From Cloeon dipterum (taxonomy: Eukaryota > Arthropoda > Insecta > Ephemeroptera > Baetidae): DNA of 64,000 bases. This document shows positions 24,701 through 37,426 of the stretch, piece after piece. The stretch covers positions 24,494,545 to 24,558,544 of the forward strand of contig NC_088790.1 of NCBI RefSeq assembly GCF_949628265.1, written 5' to 3'. Positions within the stretch are counted from its first letter, which is position 1. Every line of letters begins with the position of its first letter. The translations under genes and the position numbers were made by a program. The notes under the pieces were generated by a model. It worked only from the letters and a program-made list of their open reading frames with translations, was not told where the DNA came from and ran no database searches.

Positions 24701-27700
24701 GCATATTAAGTGAAGAATGCACAGTGCCAGGATTGAGTCTGAAATCGCAGCCGAAGTTAATTAAAATCAAAATTATACGGAAATATATGGCGGCGCCATC
24801 TGTTCGCGGCTTCAAACACTGAGGGTTTATAAAACTACTGTTGAATTGGAAAAATAAATATTTTTTAGGACCAGACCACCTGCAACCACACCAACTCGGC
24901 CCACGACCACCCCAACCACCCCACCTCCAACAACCACCCCCGAGCTCTTGCCGGAAACCACGCCCCCCGTGTTTGTTCCCGAGGAAATTCCGGATGAGTC
25001 GAGCATCATTCCCAACGACCTAAAGTCGCCCCCGGCGGGACAGGTGCCTCAGCCGCAGCCCAAAAATGGGCAGAGGGTGCGTCTGCGCAACGGCCCTGAA
25101 CCCTGGGAGGGTCTGGTGCAGGTCTTTCTCGGCGACAACTTCGGCTGGGGATTCCTGTGCGACGTCAGTGGCAACTGGACCATCAGCGAGGCCAACGTCG
25201 TCTGCAATCAACTCGGATATGAAAAGTAATAATAATAATTCGAATAATTCTTTTTTGTGTTGCTGGAACTTTTAGTTATGGTGCGATTGCTTGAGAATTA
25301 TCCTTTTAAATACTCTTGACAAAACTTGTTGAAAACAAAAGTAAAATTCTTTTAAGTATTAATTTAAATTCATATTTTTTTCTATGAATGATTTTTTTGA
25401 ATAGTTTTTTCATACACGATTTTTTTAATTTATCTTATTATTTTTTTATTTTTTATCCAAAGAGTACAAGCTACGCAGTTTTCAGACTTTTGAGTCGCTC
25501 TTAGAATTATGAAAAACCGTCTAAATTGCTTCTGAGCTCTTCAAATTACATTTAAAACTCACGAATAAAATACATGTCACAGATTTAAAGATGATTTTCC
25601 TGCCATGATGTTTTTTTTCCAATTTGGTTTCAAGAGATATATAATTTAATATATTTTAAATTAAAATAAATTTTTAAATTAATCTAGCTGTCAAAAATAA
25701 CAAAAATTAAGTACAGTAAAAAAATTAAAAAAAGTAAACCTAAAATGCAATAAATTAAAAATCATGTTAAATCAATAAAAAGTCTAAAAATATTCTTACT
25801 TATAGGCTCTTAGTCTGCCTCAAAATATTTGTTTTCTTTTAAAAAAGTAATATTTAGTTTTATGTTTAGATATATTTCAATCTGAATTTTGTAAAAAATT
25901 CAAAGATTCATCAATTCGAATTAAAATCTCTTAATTATAACTGTTTTAGCGGTGCAGAATTAGCGTGGCAAGGGTCGCGATTCGGCTTGGCCAAAGCGCT
26001 GTGGCCTCGACTCTCTCTGGCGTGTTCGGGCCAAGAACGGTCGCTGCTCGAATGCAGGGCGAAAGACGTGTCCTCGCTGGGCTCGTGCGACCTCGCCAGG
26101 CACGGGGCCGCCGTCCGGTGCGTGCGGCCGTCCAGGTCCCTGTGCGGCCCGTTGGAGGTCGCGTGGGGCGGCAAATGCTACAAGCTGACCAAGGAAATGA
26201 CCTCCAGGGAACAAGCCAAAACTCAGTGCGGCGAAAACGGAAATCTGCTCACCATCGAGTCACAGGTAAAAATTTTGCAAATTGAGATTTTTTAATTATT
26301 TTTGTTTTTAACAACGGCAGGCTGAGAACGATTTTATTTCCGAGTGGCTTCTCATCAAGTATCCGTCCGTGGGCAAGGTTTTCACCGCCGGAGTGGGCGT
26401 CAAGCTGTTTAAAAATCCAGTTTGGATATGGCAGGGCAGCAGCTCGCCCTTCGTCTACAGCAACTGGTGGTCAGGTAGGCAGAATACTGGATTTAATTTT
26501 AAGATTTTATCACCGTTTGCAATCTAAAACTTACAAGCCTCAATTAAAACTGTCTAAAAATGAAAACAACCCATCCAGAACAATTAATAAACTCATTTAA
26601 AATTAAAAAACTTAAAAGCTGACTAAATTTATCGTTGTAAATGTTTTACAAAAATAAATTATTTTTGTGTTGGTTATTAATTTTAGTAATTTTTTTAAAT
26701 TTATTTATTATAAATTTTTGCTGTTTCAAAGTTTTTATTGTAAAACTTAGTATTTCTTCAGTAATTTTAATGCATCCGTTGGCAATTTTAATAATATAAT
26801 ATGATTTAAAATGATCTTTTCTCGAGTTATACCAATATATTTTGTGCTGTAAATGTAAATTTGGCATCATAAAATTTATTATCATTCTTTATAGAAGAAA
26901 TTAACAAAATTTACATATTATTAAACCATCTGAATTAGAATTTAAATCTGAAAAGTTTTCATGCACAATAGATATAGCTAAGTCCTTGAAAATTTGATAT
27001 TACAGTAACGAGAAAAATATATATAAAAGCATCTAAAATCAGACAAAATTTTCAACTAATTGCGTTATTGGCCGATGGAAACATCTAAATATATTTTAAA
27101 CGCAAAAAAATGTAATTAATAACAGTTAAAATGGTGAAATTAGGGCAAAACTATTAACTTAATTATAAATAAAAGTCGATTTCAAAAAATGAACAGTCCA
27201 GAAAGATTTTTTATAATATTTTTTACGTTTCCACGGTGATTGACTGAACCGATGTTGGTTTTTAGCGCTTCAAAAAAATCATTTCATGAGGGCTGAATGC
27301 ACAGCAGCAGGATAGAGTCTTTAATCACTTAAAATCAGAAGAAAATCCGGGGGATGTATTAAGAATATTTTTTTAGTAGCAAAAATGGAGCTGAACGACC
27401 TGGAAGCCAGCTTATAAAGCTTTAAAACGCTATCTAGTACCATAAATGAGCTTTTTGCAAATTTCCTGGCCAATGTATAAAATTAAGGCTTTCCGGAAAG
27501 TCAAAAATGACCCAAAGATCGATTATTATAGTTTTTACCTATTAAATATCACCACTAGCTTCAAAATTCTAATATGTATTATTGTTTCCAGGGTCTACAA
27601 AATCCCGTATTTTCCCCCAGAAAAACCTACTGCATTGCAAACAGAAACTGCTTTTGCGGTTTTTTGTGCAATTTTGTGAATTTTTCTGAAACACGTGCAT

Positions 27701-30700
27701 TTTTATTGAAGATAAATATTTCCATGATGGATTAACAAAAAAGGCTCCTAACAAAATCAGTATAAAAGCCATTGGTTTCACCAAAAGACCAAAAATTTTA
27801 ACACTCATCGTAATTTTCCAAAACTTCCGACTTTTTTGGCGCGAAATGTGACCTTAAATCCGGAAAAATACGGTAGTTTTTTCCAGCTGGTTTCTGCGCA
27901 AAAAACCAGTTGTTAATTTTTGTACATTGCAAAATTGGCGAACCCATAAAGATTTTTAACCTCTTTGGAGCTCCTTAAATAGAAAACTGAGTCGAATCAA
28001 AAATAAAATACGAGATTGTCGAATATCCCAAGAGTTTCCATGTAAGAAAAATAAATAAATTATTTGTAGAATCGACTGGCGACGACGGTTGGCCCGAGTT
28101 GAAAGCAGACAGGATTCCAAAGTGCGTGATCGGCTCGCGTTTCTTCCCGTGCAAGGATTCGCGCAAAGGCGAGCTGTGCGACCAAGGCTACCTCTTCTGG
28201 GAGGCGGCCGAGTGCTCGGACAGGAGCTGGGCAGTGTGCGAGCGGCCGCAGGACGAGGTTGCGTGCCGCGAACCTGGCGTCAGGTACAAGGGCAACGCGA
28301 GCATCGGCATCAGCGGCCTCGAGTGCCAGCCGTGGGATTTGAAGGAGCCGCTGCTCCGGCTGCTCAGCATCGCCGAGAAAGCCGACCTGCAGAGCCACAA
28401 CTACTGCAGGGAACTGCCCCTGGCCAACCAGAAGGTCGATATAAACGGACCCTGGTGCTTCGTCGCCCCAAACTGGCCTGAGGAGTGCGATGTGCCCAGC
28501 TGCAACGCCAGTGTTGGTAATTTGACTGATTTTTTTATTTAGGAACATCATAAAAGGGGATCGAACGAAATTAAAATAATTTTTTTGCATCAGCTTGTTG
28601 ATTTTGATGAATTTAGAATAAAATGACCAATGGAAATTTTTATATGTAGCACAAAAGGTGAGCTAGGGAGGCTGTAAAGTCTTAAATATTTCAAAATATA
28701 TTTAAAAATACAGTTTTAAATAAAATTTTATGAGACAAAACTATTTATGGGTAATTTTAGACATTCCGAGACAAATTAAAATTTTCTCTCAAGAGTCTGT
28801 CAATTTTAAAAAAATAATTGGAGCAAAAACTCCACAAAATTTTGAAAGCTGAAGAATTATACATATTTTCATGCTTGTTTTAGGGGGATTCTGGTTTGAA
28901 AGCATTATTTAGTGAGACACAAATTGATTAATTCAGCAAAAACCTACTAAATCTAAAAGCTTACAAATTTTCTTGCATTTTTCTATTTAAATATCCAGTA
29001 AAATAAAATTGATTGTAAAGTTATGGGGATTTTTCCATGTTAATTTTTGCAAATTTAAATTTTTTTGGTAAAACAATGTTTTTTAATTTTATTTAAATAA
29101 TTAATTCATTTTAGAAGCTCGATCTAGCACTTTAAACGTGCAGTGCAAAACGAACGAACGGCGGTGCGAGAGCGGCGGTTGCATCTCGACAGACTGGATT
29201 TGCGACGGAGAGAAAGACTGTCCTGAAGGCGAGGATGAAAGAGGGTTTGAGCCGAATTTTCCTGAGCTTATTTTTCAAATTACGATCATAATTAATCAGA
29301 TGCAAGGATCTGCTATCCGGATTCACGGTGAAGCTGTTCAACCACCTGGTGGCGAGGGACCGAGAAAAGTATTTGGGGGTGAAAGTGGAGAAGTGCGCCA
29401 AGCTGTGCATCGAGAGCCACTCGTTCGTCTGCAAGTCTTTCAGCTACCAGTAAATAAAAAATCACATTTATTTCTTTTTTAAATAGTTTTTAGATGGTTT
29501 AGTAATTTTTCTGATTGCGAGCTTTAATTACTTTTTTACTTAATTTTTTTCTGATGCAAAACCAATTTGAAATTGGAATAATTTGAGACTTTTATAGAAA
29601 AACTCATTAAATGTCTTGATCATGAGATAATAAAGGTCCAAATCATGCATTTAAAAACATTGCAAAAACACCATAAACTATTTAAAAAAAAACTAGCTAA
29701 AATTCACAGCCATTTGGATTTTTTTTTTAAAAATTATTATTTTAATTTTTAGTTCAACCAACAAAACATGCATTTTAAGCGAAGACAATATCGGAACGTC
29801 TGGAGGTTTGAAAATGAACGAAGCGTGGGATTATTACGAGCGGAAAGCGCTGACGGTCGACTGCTCCAACATGTTTAATTGCGGCAACAAAAAATGCATT
29901 CCTAAGCGATCTGTAATTAATTTTCTAAATCAAAAACCATTTTCTTAAACCGATTTTGAAGGTTTGTGACGGAAGAAATGACTGCGGAGACAGGACTGAC
30001 GAGAAAAACTGCTCGCCGGACGCACTGAATTTCGGTCTCAGGTTGATCGGCGGTGCGACAGAAAACGAAGGCCGAGTGGAAGTTAGAGGTATATTTCTAT
30101 TAATTAGAGGGGTTTTGATTTTGATATTTTTTAAAAAAAAAATCAAGCTTTCAACAAGTGGGGACTGGTGTGCGACGACAAGTTTGACATTTTGGACGCC
30201 CACGTGATTTGCAAGGAATTGGGCTACACGCTCGGCGCCGCAGCGGTTGTGCGAGCTTCAGAATACGCACTTCTTCTAAACAGTAAGTTTTAATTTTTTG
30301 CAGGGTTTGGAAAAGGGTAGATAATTTCTTAAAATATATTAAAATGAATTAAAAAATTAGAAAATCAGCAAAACCTGAAACAATATATTTAATCATGCGG
30401 GGAAGTTGTACATTTGGTCAATTAAAAAAATTTCAGGCACGAAAAAACTTCCGTTCTTCATGGACGACCTGCAGTGCAACGGAAGTGAATCGACAATCAG
30501 CGAATGCAACTTCAGTGGCTGGGGCGAACACGACTGCAGACAAGATGAGGTATTTTTCTAAAATTATTTTAAATAATAATTTAAAAAAAAATTATCAGGC
30601 TGCTGCCGTATCTTGTCGCGTGCCTGGCCAAGAATGCAACCCTTACGAGTTCAAATGCGACAGCGGCGAGTGCCTGCTTTTGAAATACCTCTGCGACGAG

Positions 30701-33700
30701 TTTGACGACTGTCAAGACATGAGCGACAGTTTTCCGGAAAAGTGTCAGGTAATTTTCAGGGATTTAAACTTATTTCAGCTGGGCGTTAATGATTTCTAGT
30801 CAAAATGTCAGCAAAATTGTGAATTTGCATAGCGTAAAAAAGACAATATCAAACTATTTATCTCGTGAGTGTCAAACAAAAAATCTAAGATAACAAAAGT
30901 TCGTTAAATTTTACAAGAAATTTGATTCTAAAACCTTTTCCCAAAAATATTTAAGATTGACCAGTTGCATAAACCCTTAGCTATTGAAACCGCCAACAGA
31001 TGGCGCAACCACAGACTTTCTTTAAAATTTTGTTTTAAGCGGTTTTCAGGCATTTTTGCTGCGATCTCAGACTCTATCTAGCTATTTTGCTTTTTTTAAT
31101 TAATTTGCTAATTTTTAACGTGCTGAAAACCAAAATCGGTTCAGCCATTCGCCGTAGAAACGTTCGAAAAGATTTTTTTATTTCAAAAAAAGTTTTTCAC
31201 GATTCTACGGCGATTGGCTGAACCGATTTTGGTTTTCAGCACGTCAAAAATTAGCAAATTAATTGAAGAATGCACAGTAGCTAGATTGAGTCTGAAATCG
31301 CAGCGGAAGTGCCTTAAAATCGAAAGTCTACGGTGGTGCCATCTGTTGGCGGCTTGGAACACTTAGGGTTTATGCAACTGGTGATTCACCTAATGGTTAA
31401 CTAAAATAAACCATTTAAATGAAACCCTTGGTGCAGGGTACCCCAATAGTAGGCTAGAAAATAAAAAATTAGTTCCCCATTTTCCCGTTTAAATTAATCA
31501 GTTTTTTCCTTTCCTTTTGAGGCTCCGCTGGAGGTTCGGCTTGCCGGTGGCGAGAACGAGTTGGAGGGGCGCGTGGAAATTCGCTACAAGGGCACCTGGG
31601 GCAGCGTGTGCGACGACAGTTTCGAGCAGCCCGACGCGCAGGTCATCTGCAGGATGCTGGGCTACTGGGGCCCGGCCAAGGCGCTCAAGGCGGCCACCTT
31701 CGGCGCCGGCTCGGGGCCCATCTGGCTGGACGAGGTGCAGTGCCTGGGACAGGAGACGGACATCGCAAAGTGCGGACTGCTGCCCTGGGGCGAAAACAAC
31801 TGCGGACACAACGAGGACGTCGGCGTCCGATGCTCGTTGGGAAACTTTACCTTTGGCCAAAGACACAAGGTGATTTATTTAATAACTGTAATTAATTAAT
31901 TTTTTTATGTATTTTCTGTGCTAAATGAAATTAAAAATCTGGCCTGTTTATTGTTGAGATTTTATTATCAAATTTTAGTATCTAAGATGACAGAAAAAAT
32001 GTGAAAATTTAGCAATAACCATAACTAAAGCGTTGATCCAAAGTTTCAAAAATTAATTTTTAAATTTCTAATTATTATTACTTCATCAGAATGATTTAAT
32101 GTTTTTTTGCAGTTATTCCACTCCACATAATTTTTTCTTATTTAATTACTTCTGTGTCTTGAAGGAGCCGGAGCCAAAGATCAAAGCCCAGCCGCAGGTG
32201 CTGACCGAGTTTTTCCCCGCGCAGTGCGGCTCCATCCAGCTTCCAGAACCGTTGCTGAAGGGCAGTAGGTTCACTCCGAAGGTGATTGGAGGGTTAGAGG
32301 TGGAAAAAGGTTCCCATCCCTGGCAGGTAAACCCGCTTAAACCCTCTTGAAGGGTTTTTTATAATTTATTTAATATTTTATCTCGTGATCAGGGCAGTTT
32401 GCGGGTGCGAGGTCCTAGCGGCTTGTCAGTGCACTGGTGCGGCGCGATTTTGATCTCGAATCTGCACGCGCTGACCGCGGGTCACTGTGTCATCGACCAT
32501 CAAAAGTCGCAGTTCATCCTCAGATTTGGAGACCATGACACGCACGTGAGCGCCTGTTTTGATTAAAAAATTATTTTTATGCTGTTGATTTTTCGATTTA
32601 AATTTTTGTATGAAAATTTTAAAATTATAATTTTAAGAGACAACTTAACTTTTGAGAACTTGAGACATTTCGAGACAAATAATAATTTTTTCTCAAGTCT
32701 CTGAAAATTTAAAAAAAAAATAATTTGGAATAAAAAATCAAACAATTTCTGAAAGCTGATAAATTGTCTTCAATTTTATTTTAATTTCCATTAAAATTAA
32801 ATTGTGATAAAAATTTAATTAAATCATTTTTAGACTGCCGAGGAGAGCGAGCGCGACGTGCAAATCGACGACATTATCCAGCACGAGGAGTTCAACATTG
32901 GTCCCAGACTGAACAACGATATCGCCATCATCCGAATCCGCTCGCCAGGCATCGAGTTCACCGATTTCATCCAGCCGGTGTGCGTGGCGGCCCGAGACGC
33001 GGTGTACTCGCCCGAAATGAACTGCACCATTTCCGGCTGGGGTGCGAAAGGGGCCTCGTCCAGCGGGCCGTCAAGGTTCCTCAGGGCCGGCGTCGTTCAT
33101 CCCATTCCGGACCAGACGTGCAGAAGCAATCAGGTATTATTCTAAATTTACTTGGTAATCTTATAATAAAAGGCCTGCGACTGTCTACTAACAAATAAAA
33201 AAACCGTTTCTAAAAAAATAGATTTTATGCAGCCGGTGCGACACTCGTGTTGTCCCGGTTGCCTGTGCATTAAAGAGGAATGATGGTGAATTTCCCCGCC
33301 AAATCCTTTAACACACATACAGATTGGGTCCTAAAAATCATGTAAAGCTAAAAAAATACATAGGCAGCACTGTAAATTTTCGAGAAAATCGGCCTCAAAC
33401 TTAGCATTGTTTTAAATGGAGAATTTTCAAAGGAATTGTGTAATCACGATTTTTTCTGAAATTCCGCATTTCCCCAAAAAAAGACTCTGGCTGTCCGATA
33501 GATCTCGATGAGAGGATTCCAAATCATGTGAGAAAACAAAGTCAAGCAATGTAAATTTCGGAGAAAATTGGCAAAAACAATCTGATTGGTCAGCGCCCAG
33601 CGCTGCTGGCCAAGAGAGGGGGGCGTTTCACGCCGTCGATTCTGGTTGCATTACAGAAGGTGGCCGGCGCGCAACTCAATTATCATTTTAATTACGTTTT

Positions 33701-35031
33701 CATTATCAGAAAAATTGGAAATTTTCGCACATGGTAGCCAATGAATCTGTCCTTGAAAATCAATAAAAAAATTATTTATATTATACGCAGTCTCTGATAG
33801 CCATAAGGGTCCGAGTTTGCCTCTGAAAATCATTAAAATTATTAAAATGAAAGAAACATTTTTTCTGAGATGATTCTTGAATAAATTAACTTAATTTTGG
33901 GTATTTTGATTTTTCCCAAAAAAAATTTAAACGTTCTTTAACGGACATCTGAAATTTTCGGACGAATTTTTTTCGAAAATTTTAAATTTTAGAAAATGTT
34001 GCTGAGCGAGGGAAAACTGGAAATTTAATCAGCTTTCTGAATTTAGGCAGTATTTAACGCTACTATGAACTGGTGAATTTTAATGAAGCCAAACATAGAC
34101 CCCTTTTGAAAATCTGCAATTTTTGAAAAAATAAAAAAATTTCTTTCAAGACTCAAAAGCACTTTTTTTATCTTCTCACTATTAAATTTTCTTAATTTTT
34201 CTCACCCCAGAAGGAATTAATTTCCTATGCTAAAAAAAGAGGGCGTAACCGGTAAAAATCGAAAAATTGGATTTTGAGGCACTTTTGGTCAGATGTACAT
34301 GGAAAAAATAGGTCAGTTAGGGTTAACTTTACACGAAATTTCATTTTTTAAAATAAAAAAATCACTATCATTCCACTTTAAAGTGGATCGATAAAGGATG
34401 ACATTAAAAAATTATTTGAAAGGACCTTTTGCTCAAGTAAAAATTCAAATTTTCTCCCAAATTTCGAGCGCTTGACAACATTTTCTTGGCAGATTTCTAT
34501 TCCTCTCATCGAGATCTGTCCAACGGCGTGTGAAACCTTTTAGGGAAACTCTTTGTTGTGAAATAAAAATATAATTTCAAGTAAGGAGACAGTCCTCACA
34601 TTTGAAAAGCGTAACTTTGCAGCCACTTTTCTAAAAAATGTACAGTCAATTTTGGCTTCAAATTATTCCGAAGGAATGAATTCATGCATTATGGCAACAA
34701 GAATTTTCCAGGAAATTTTCAGTATGAATCCTCTTTAATTTTGTTTCAGGTTTACGGGGGGCAGGCGTTAAGCGCGGGCATGGTTTGCGCCGGCGACCTG
34801 CAGGGCAGCGTCGACTCGTGCAACGGCGACTCCGGGGGTCCGTTGGTGTGCCCTGACGAGGGTCGTTTCACGCTGTACGGCATCACGAGCTGGGGTCGCG
34901 GCTGCGGCACGTCCAACAAGCCCGGCGTCTACGTCCGGATGAGCGCCTACAGGGATTGGCTCGAGAAGAAAATCAGGCAGATTGAACTGACCGATATCGA
35001 CCTCGAGAACTTGCTCGAGGCTCGACAGTGA
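21721..35031 (+). CDS. Tequila: Tequila/neurotrypsin-type mosaic serine protease
   Basis: Secreted multidomain trypsin-like protease; the symbol is by similarity to the insect Tequila family. Twenty phase-consistent exons give 1515 aa: 21721-21780, 22451-22789, 23037-23240, 23889-24349, 24869-25225, 25950-26265, 26321-26474, 28070-28516, 29115-29244, 29300-29449, 29753-29912, 29962-30088, 30148-30282, 30437-30549, 30599-30748, 31522-31869, 32165-32326, 32393-32545, 32834-33133 and 34750-35031. Order by residue: signal peptide; peritrophin-A chitin-binding domains (about 110-165 and 236-280); Thr/Pro linker (300-400); SRCR (415-520); C-type lectin (535-690); kringle (697-774, ending CDVPSC); LDLa (788-822); PAN (823-905); LDLa (907-943); SRCR (951-1058); LDLa (1062-1100); SRCR (1104-1205); trypsin from VIGG at 1257. 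The triad is intact: TAGHC His about 1302, NNDIAII Asp about 1351, GDSGGP Ser about 1450. Asp six residues before Ser predicts cleavage after Lys/Arg. Introns longer than 300 bp contain only AT-rich DNA and the repeats listed separately. Confidence 0.93.
24418..24840. mobile_element. Fold-back MITE, copy 1 (intron 4 of the protease)
   Basis: A 423-bp near-palindrome. The left arm, starting 'ccagttgcataaac', is matched by the reverse complement of the right arm ending 'gggtttataaaactactg'. Shared inner words are 'agatggcgcc', 'tttcagactcaatcctg', 'gcttaatatgctttc' and 'accaaaatcggt'. Arms are about 200 bp with an AT-rich centre. It makes up most of a 519-bp intron and has no coding capacity. 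Confidence 0.85.
27218..27330. mobile_element. Degenerate half copy of the fold-back MITE (intron 7 of the protease)
   Basis: Resembles the right arm of the full copies: 'acggtgattgactgaaccga', then 'tggttttt', 'gaatgcacagcagcaggat' and 'gagtct'. The left arm was not recognised. Confidence 0.5.
30961..31381. mobile_element. Fold-back MITE, copy 2 (intron 15 of the protease)
   Basis: A 421-bp element, same length and layout as copy 1. The ends 'ccagttgcataaaccc' and 'gggtttatgcaactgg' are perfect inverse complements. Inner arms share 'accaaaatcggttcagcca' and 'agatggcgc'. TGA flanks both ends and may be a 3-bp target duplication. Confidence 0.88.
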
Positions 35032-35062
35032 GCAAATAATTTTACTGTGTAGTGTTTTTGAT

Positions 35063-35068
35063 AATAAA
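35063..35068 (+). terminator. Polyadenylation signal of the mosaic protease
   Basis: AATAAA 32 bp after the TGA stop at 35029-35031. Confidence 0.7.
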
Positions 35069-35467
35069 TGTAGATACAAAATAATAGAAACTTCTGGTTT
35101 TCATTTATTGAAACAAGGTAAATTTTAAATTGTTTTGATAGCACATCGAGTTGTGATTAAATTTACAAGGATTCGTTTCTGTAAATTTTGGAAGGAAATT
35201 TTTAAGTTAAATTGCGCTGAATGCTCGAAAGATCAAATTTCAATAAAAAATCCCTTGATAAAAACATTTAAGCAGATTTCTACCCCTAAAAAATTATTTC
35301 ATCGAAAATTAGAAAAACTGTTAAATATTTTTTACAATCAGCAAAAATAGAGCTGCATTTTCTGGTAAAATTTAGTGATTTTCCCAGATTAAAAATAAAT
35401 TAAAATCGAACGGGGCAACAGGGTAAAATTAGATTTTTATAAAAACATAAGTTAAAATTAAATAAAA
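35069..35467. other. Convergent spacer
   Basis: AT-rich spacer of about 400 bp between the protease 3' end and the small membrane-protein gene. No feature seen. Confidence 0.5.
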
Positions 35468-36157
35468 TTATTTATTTCGACGTAAAATTTTAACTAAGAA
35501 ATTCTTAAATGCCGCCAAAAGCCACAGCTGTATTACGCGGTCGATGATTTCCTTCAATTCTCCCAGCGTTTTCGGCTTTCGAAACGCGAGCAAAATCAAA
35601 AAATGAATGAAAGCTAGGACCACGACCAGCAGTAAGCAATTAACAAGTGAATTCGTGCAGTACGCCCAGAGCGACTCCTCAGGAAGATGCGCGTCCTCGG
35701 CATTTTTTGGAGTCTTTGTCCTGGCGATGACACCAGCAAAAGTCAAAACGGCCGAGACCAAATCAAGACTCTCCTGCACGCAGTTACTGGCTACCGAGCA
35801 AATCTAAGTAAGAGACGAGTGTTTTTTTAATCTTAATATAGATAAAAAATTGATTTAAAAATACAATTTAGGTCAAATTCAAAAAATTAAAGCCTTGTAT
35901 TTTCGTGAAGGATTAAATGTATTTTTTTTACAGGAAATGTGGTTTGAATTTTAAATATTAACTTAGCAGGATGAAGGTGAGCCCCTAAAACAAACCCTTA
36001 GGAAAAAACGTCTGTTGATTTTTTAAATGCAATAATTATTTTTTAATTAAAAAAAGGCCAGATAATTTTTTAAATTAATTTTCAAAACAATTTAAATTAT
36101 TGGATGAATTAATAAATTTTCCAAAAGCACACTACTTACTGTATCGACCAAGGACAT
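35468..36157 (-). CDS. Small single-pass membrane protein, family not recognised
   Basis: Two exons joined in phase 0: 36140-36157 (MSLVDT, with a GTAAGT donor) and 35468-35803 (AG acceptor, starting ICSVASNCVQ), giving 117 aa. The N-terminal third is mildly hydrophobic (LDLVSAVLTFAGVIA), then a polar loop with TKTPKNAED. A strong membrane segment follows (NCLLLVVVLAFIHFLILLAF), then a basic amphipathic tail ending FLVKILRRNK. The basic tail would be expected to face the cytosol. The good splice signals, single frame and membrane segment favour a real gene, but I assign no function. It lies between the protease and the Imp 3' UTR. Confidence 0.6.
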
Positions 36158-36400
36158 GATGCCTTTTCACATCCTCACAAAAGAAACGCAAGTGAGCAAA
36201 AGTTTGTACAAGGACAAAATGAAATCGTAAAGAAACCTGAGCGAAAAGCCTGCCATTGAGAGGAAGGATTCGACTCGGTTGCTCTCGAGGAAGTGGCTTC
36301 TGGCTTGCTTGCCCGACCAGCGACCACCGAGTTCCTTTTTGCAATCAAGAGGCGCCGGGAAGTGGGGAGCTTCGATTTTGCGAGAGAAATAAAAGTTTTA
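36158..36400. other. Spacer between the small membrane gene and the Imp 3' end
   Basis: About 240 bp holding the promoter/5' UTR of the small gene. An initiator or TATA box could not be identified. Confidence 0.4.
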
Positions 36401-36418
36401 GCCTTTTAACTAGAATAA

Positions 36419-36424
36419 TTTATT
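36419..36424 (-). terminator. Likely distal polyadenylation signal of Imp
   Basis: Minus-strand AATAAA (plus strand tttatt), the last clear signal before the small membrane-protein gene. Confidence 0.5.
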
Positions 36425-37308
36425 TTTCATTCATGGTAGAAAAAGGAGAATGCATACACAGTCTCAATAATATAATCAGCTCGTGTCTTACAATATTTCA
36501 TCGTCATATAAATACAATAATAAGTAAACAACATTTTCATCATCATTATCTCTCTTTTGTTATTATTTTTCATGTTTTTCCTTTTACTGTTTCGTAGGAC
36601 AATAATAAATTCAATCAATAAGAATCAACGGGCGTTTCTTTATTGTTTCACGGCGGAGTAAAAAGAGTTCGTTTTGCGACCGGTTATGGTTGTAGTTCGC
36701 ACAGAGTCCTTCTCACTGTGTACTCGGCTCTCCTTGCGGCGGAAGAAAGACATTTTTTTCTCGCAAATTGCACTGGATTTTATTTTTTTTCGAGGTTGGC
36801 GGCCGAATGGATTTTTTTTTGTATAAATGGGTCGGTGATTACTCGTAGTGTATGAGGGACGTTGAATATGAAGCAACTTTGAAACCGAGTATAGCAGACA
36901 TACTCTCTACCATGGATTATTTTACGTACAATCAGCGTTTTTCATTACCATATTATTTCTTATTTAATGCTTGCAATATAGAAGTACATAGAGAAGGAGT
37001 AGAATACATAATTAGTTGCGCTTTTCAGTGTGTATGTATGTTGCGAGTGTAACAGCAAAAAAAGGTTATACAAACATGAACGATTTGCATTTTGATATTG
37101 TTGGACCGGCCAGCGCCGGCACGCCGCCGCGGCAACAACTGTAAATAGAAATCTCCAATCCGCGGCGGCGCGAGCGACGCCGGCCAATCGGCGAGCGCTG
37201 TCGGAAGGACTTGGCCCCCCACCCGCCGTTCCCGACCAATCACGCGCAGCAACAATTATTATTATAATCAAAAATTGCGGCGGGAAGGGCGGCTGGGCGG
37301 CCCGGTCC

Positions 37309-37315
37309 GAGGTAG
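37309..37315 (-). promoter_or_regulatory. let-7 seed match (7-mer) in Imp 3' UTR
   Basis: The mRNA sense reads CTACCTC, the complement of let-7 nucleotides 2-8, without the A opposite position 1. Confidence 0.45.
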
Positions 37316-37418
37316 AAAACGGTAAATAGTAGTAGTTTCTTCTTCGTCTGTTTCAGAGTGTGTAAACGTTATTTTAAAAAAATACGTCTGTAAATAATGG
37401 TCTCGATCACGTATGTAC

Positions 37419-37426
37419 TGAGGTAG
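37419..37426 (-). promoter_or_regulatory. let-7 seed match (8-mer) in Imp 3' UTR
   Basis: The mRNA sense reads CTACCTCA, a full 8-mer let-7 site; pairing extends to nucleotide 9. Confidence 0.6.
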
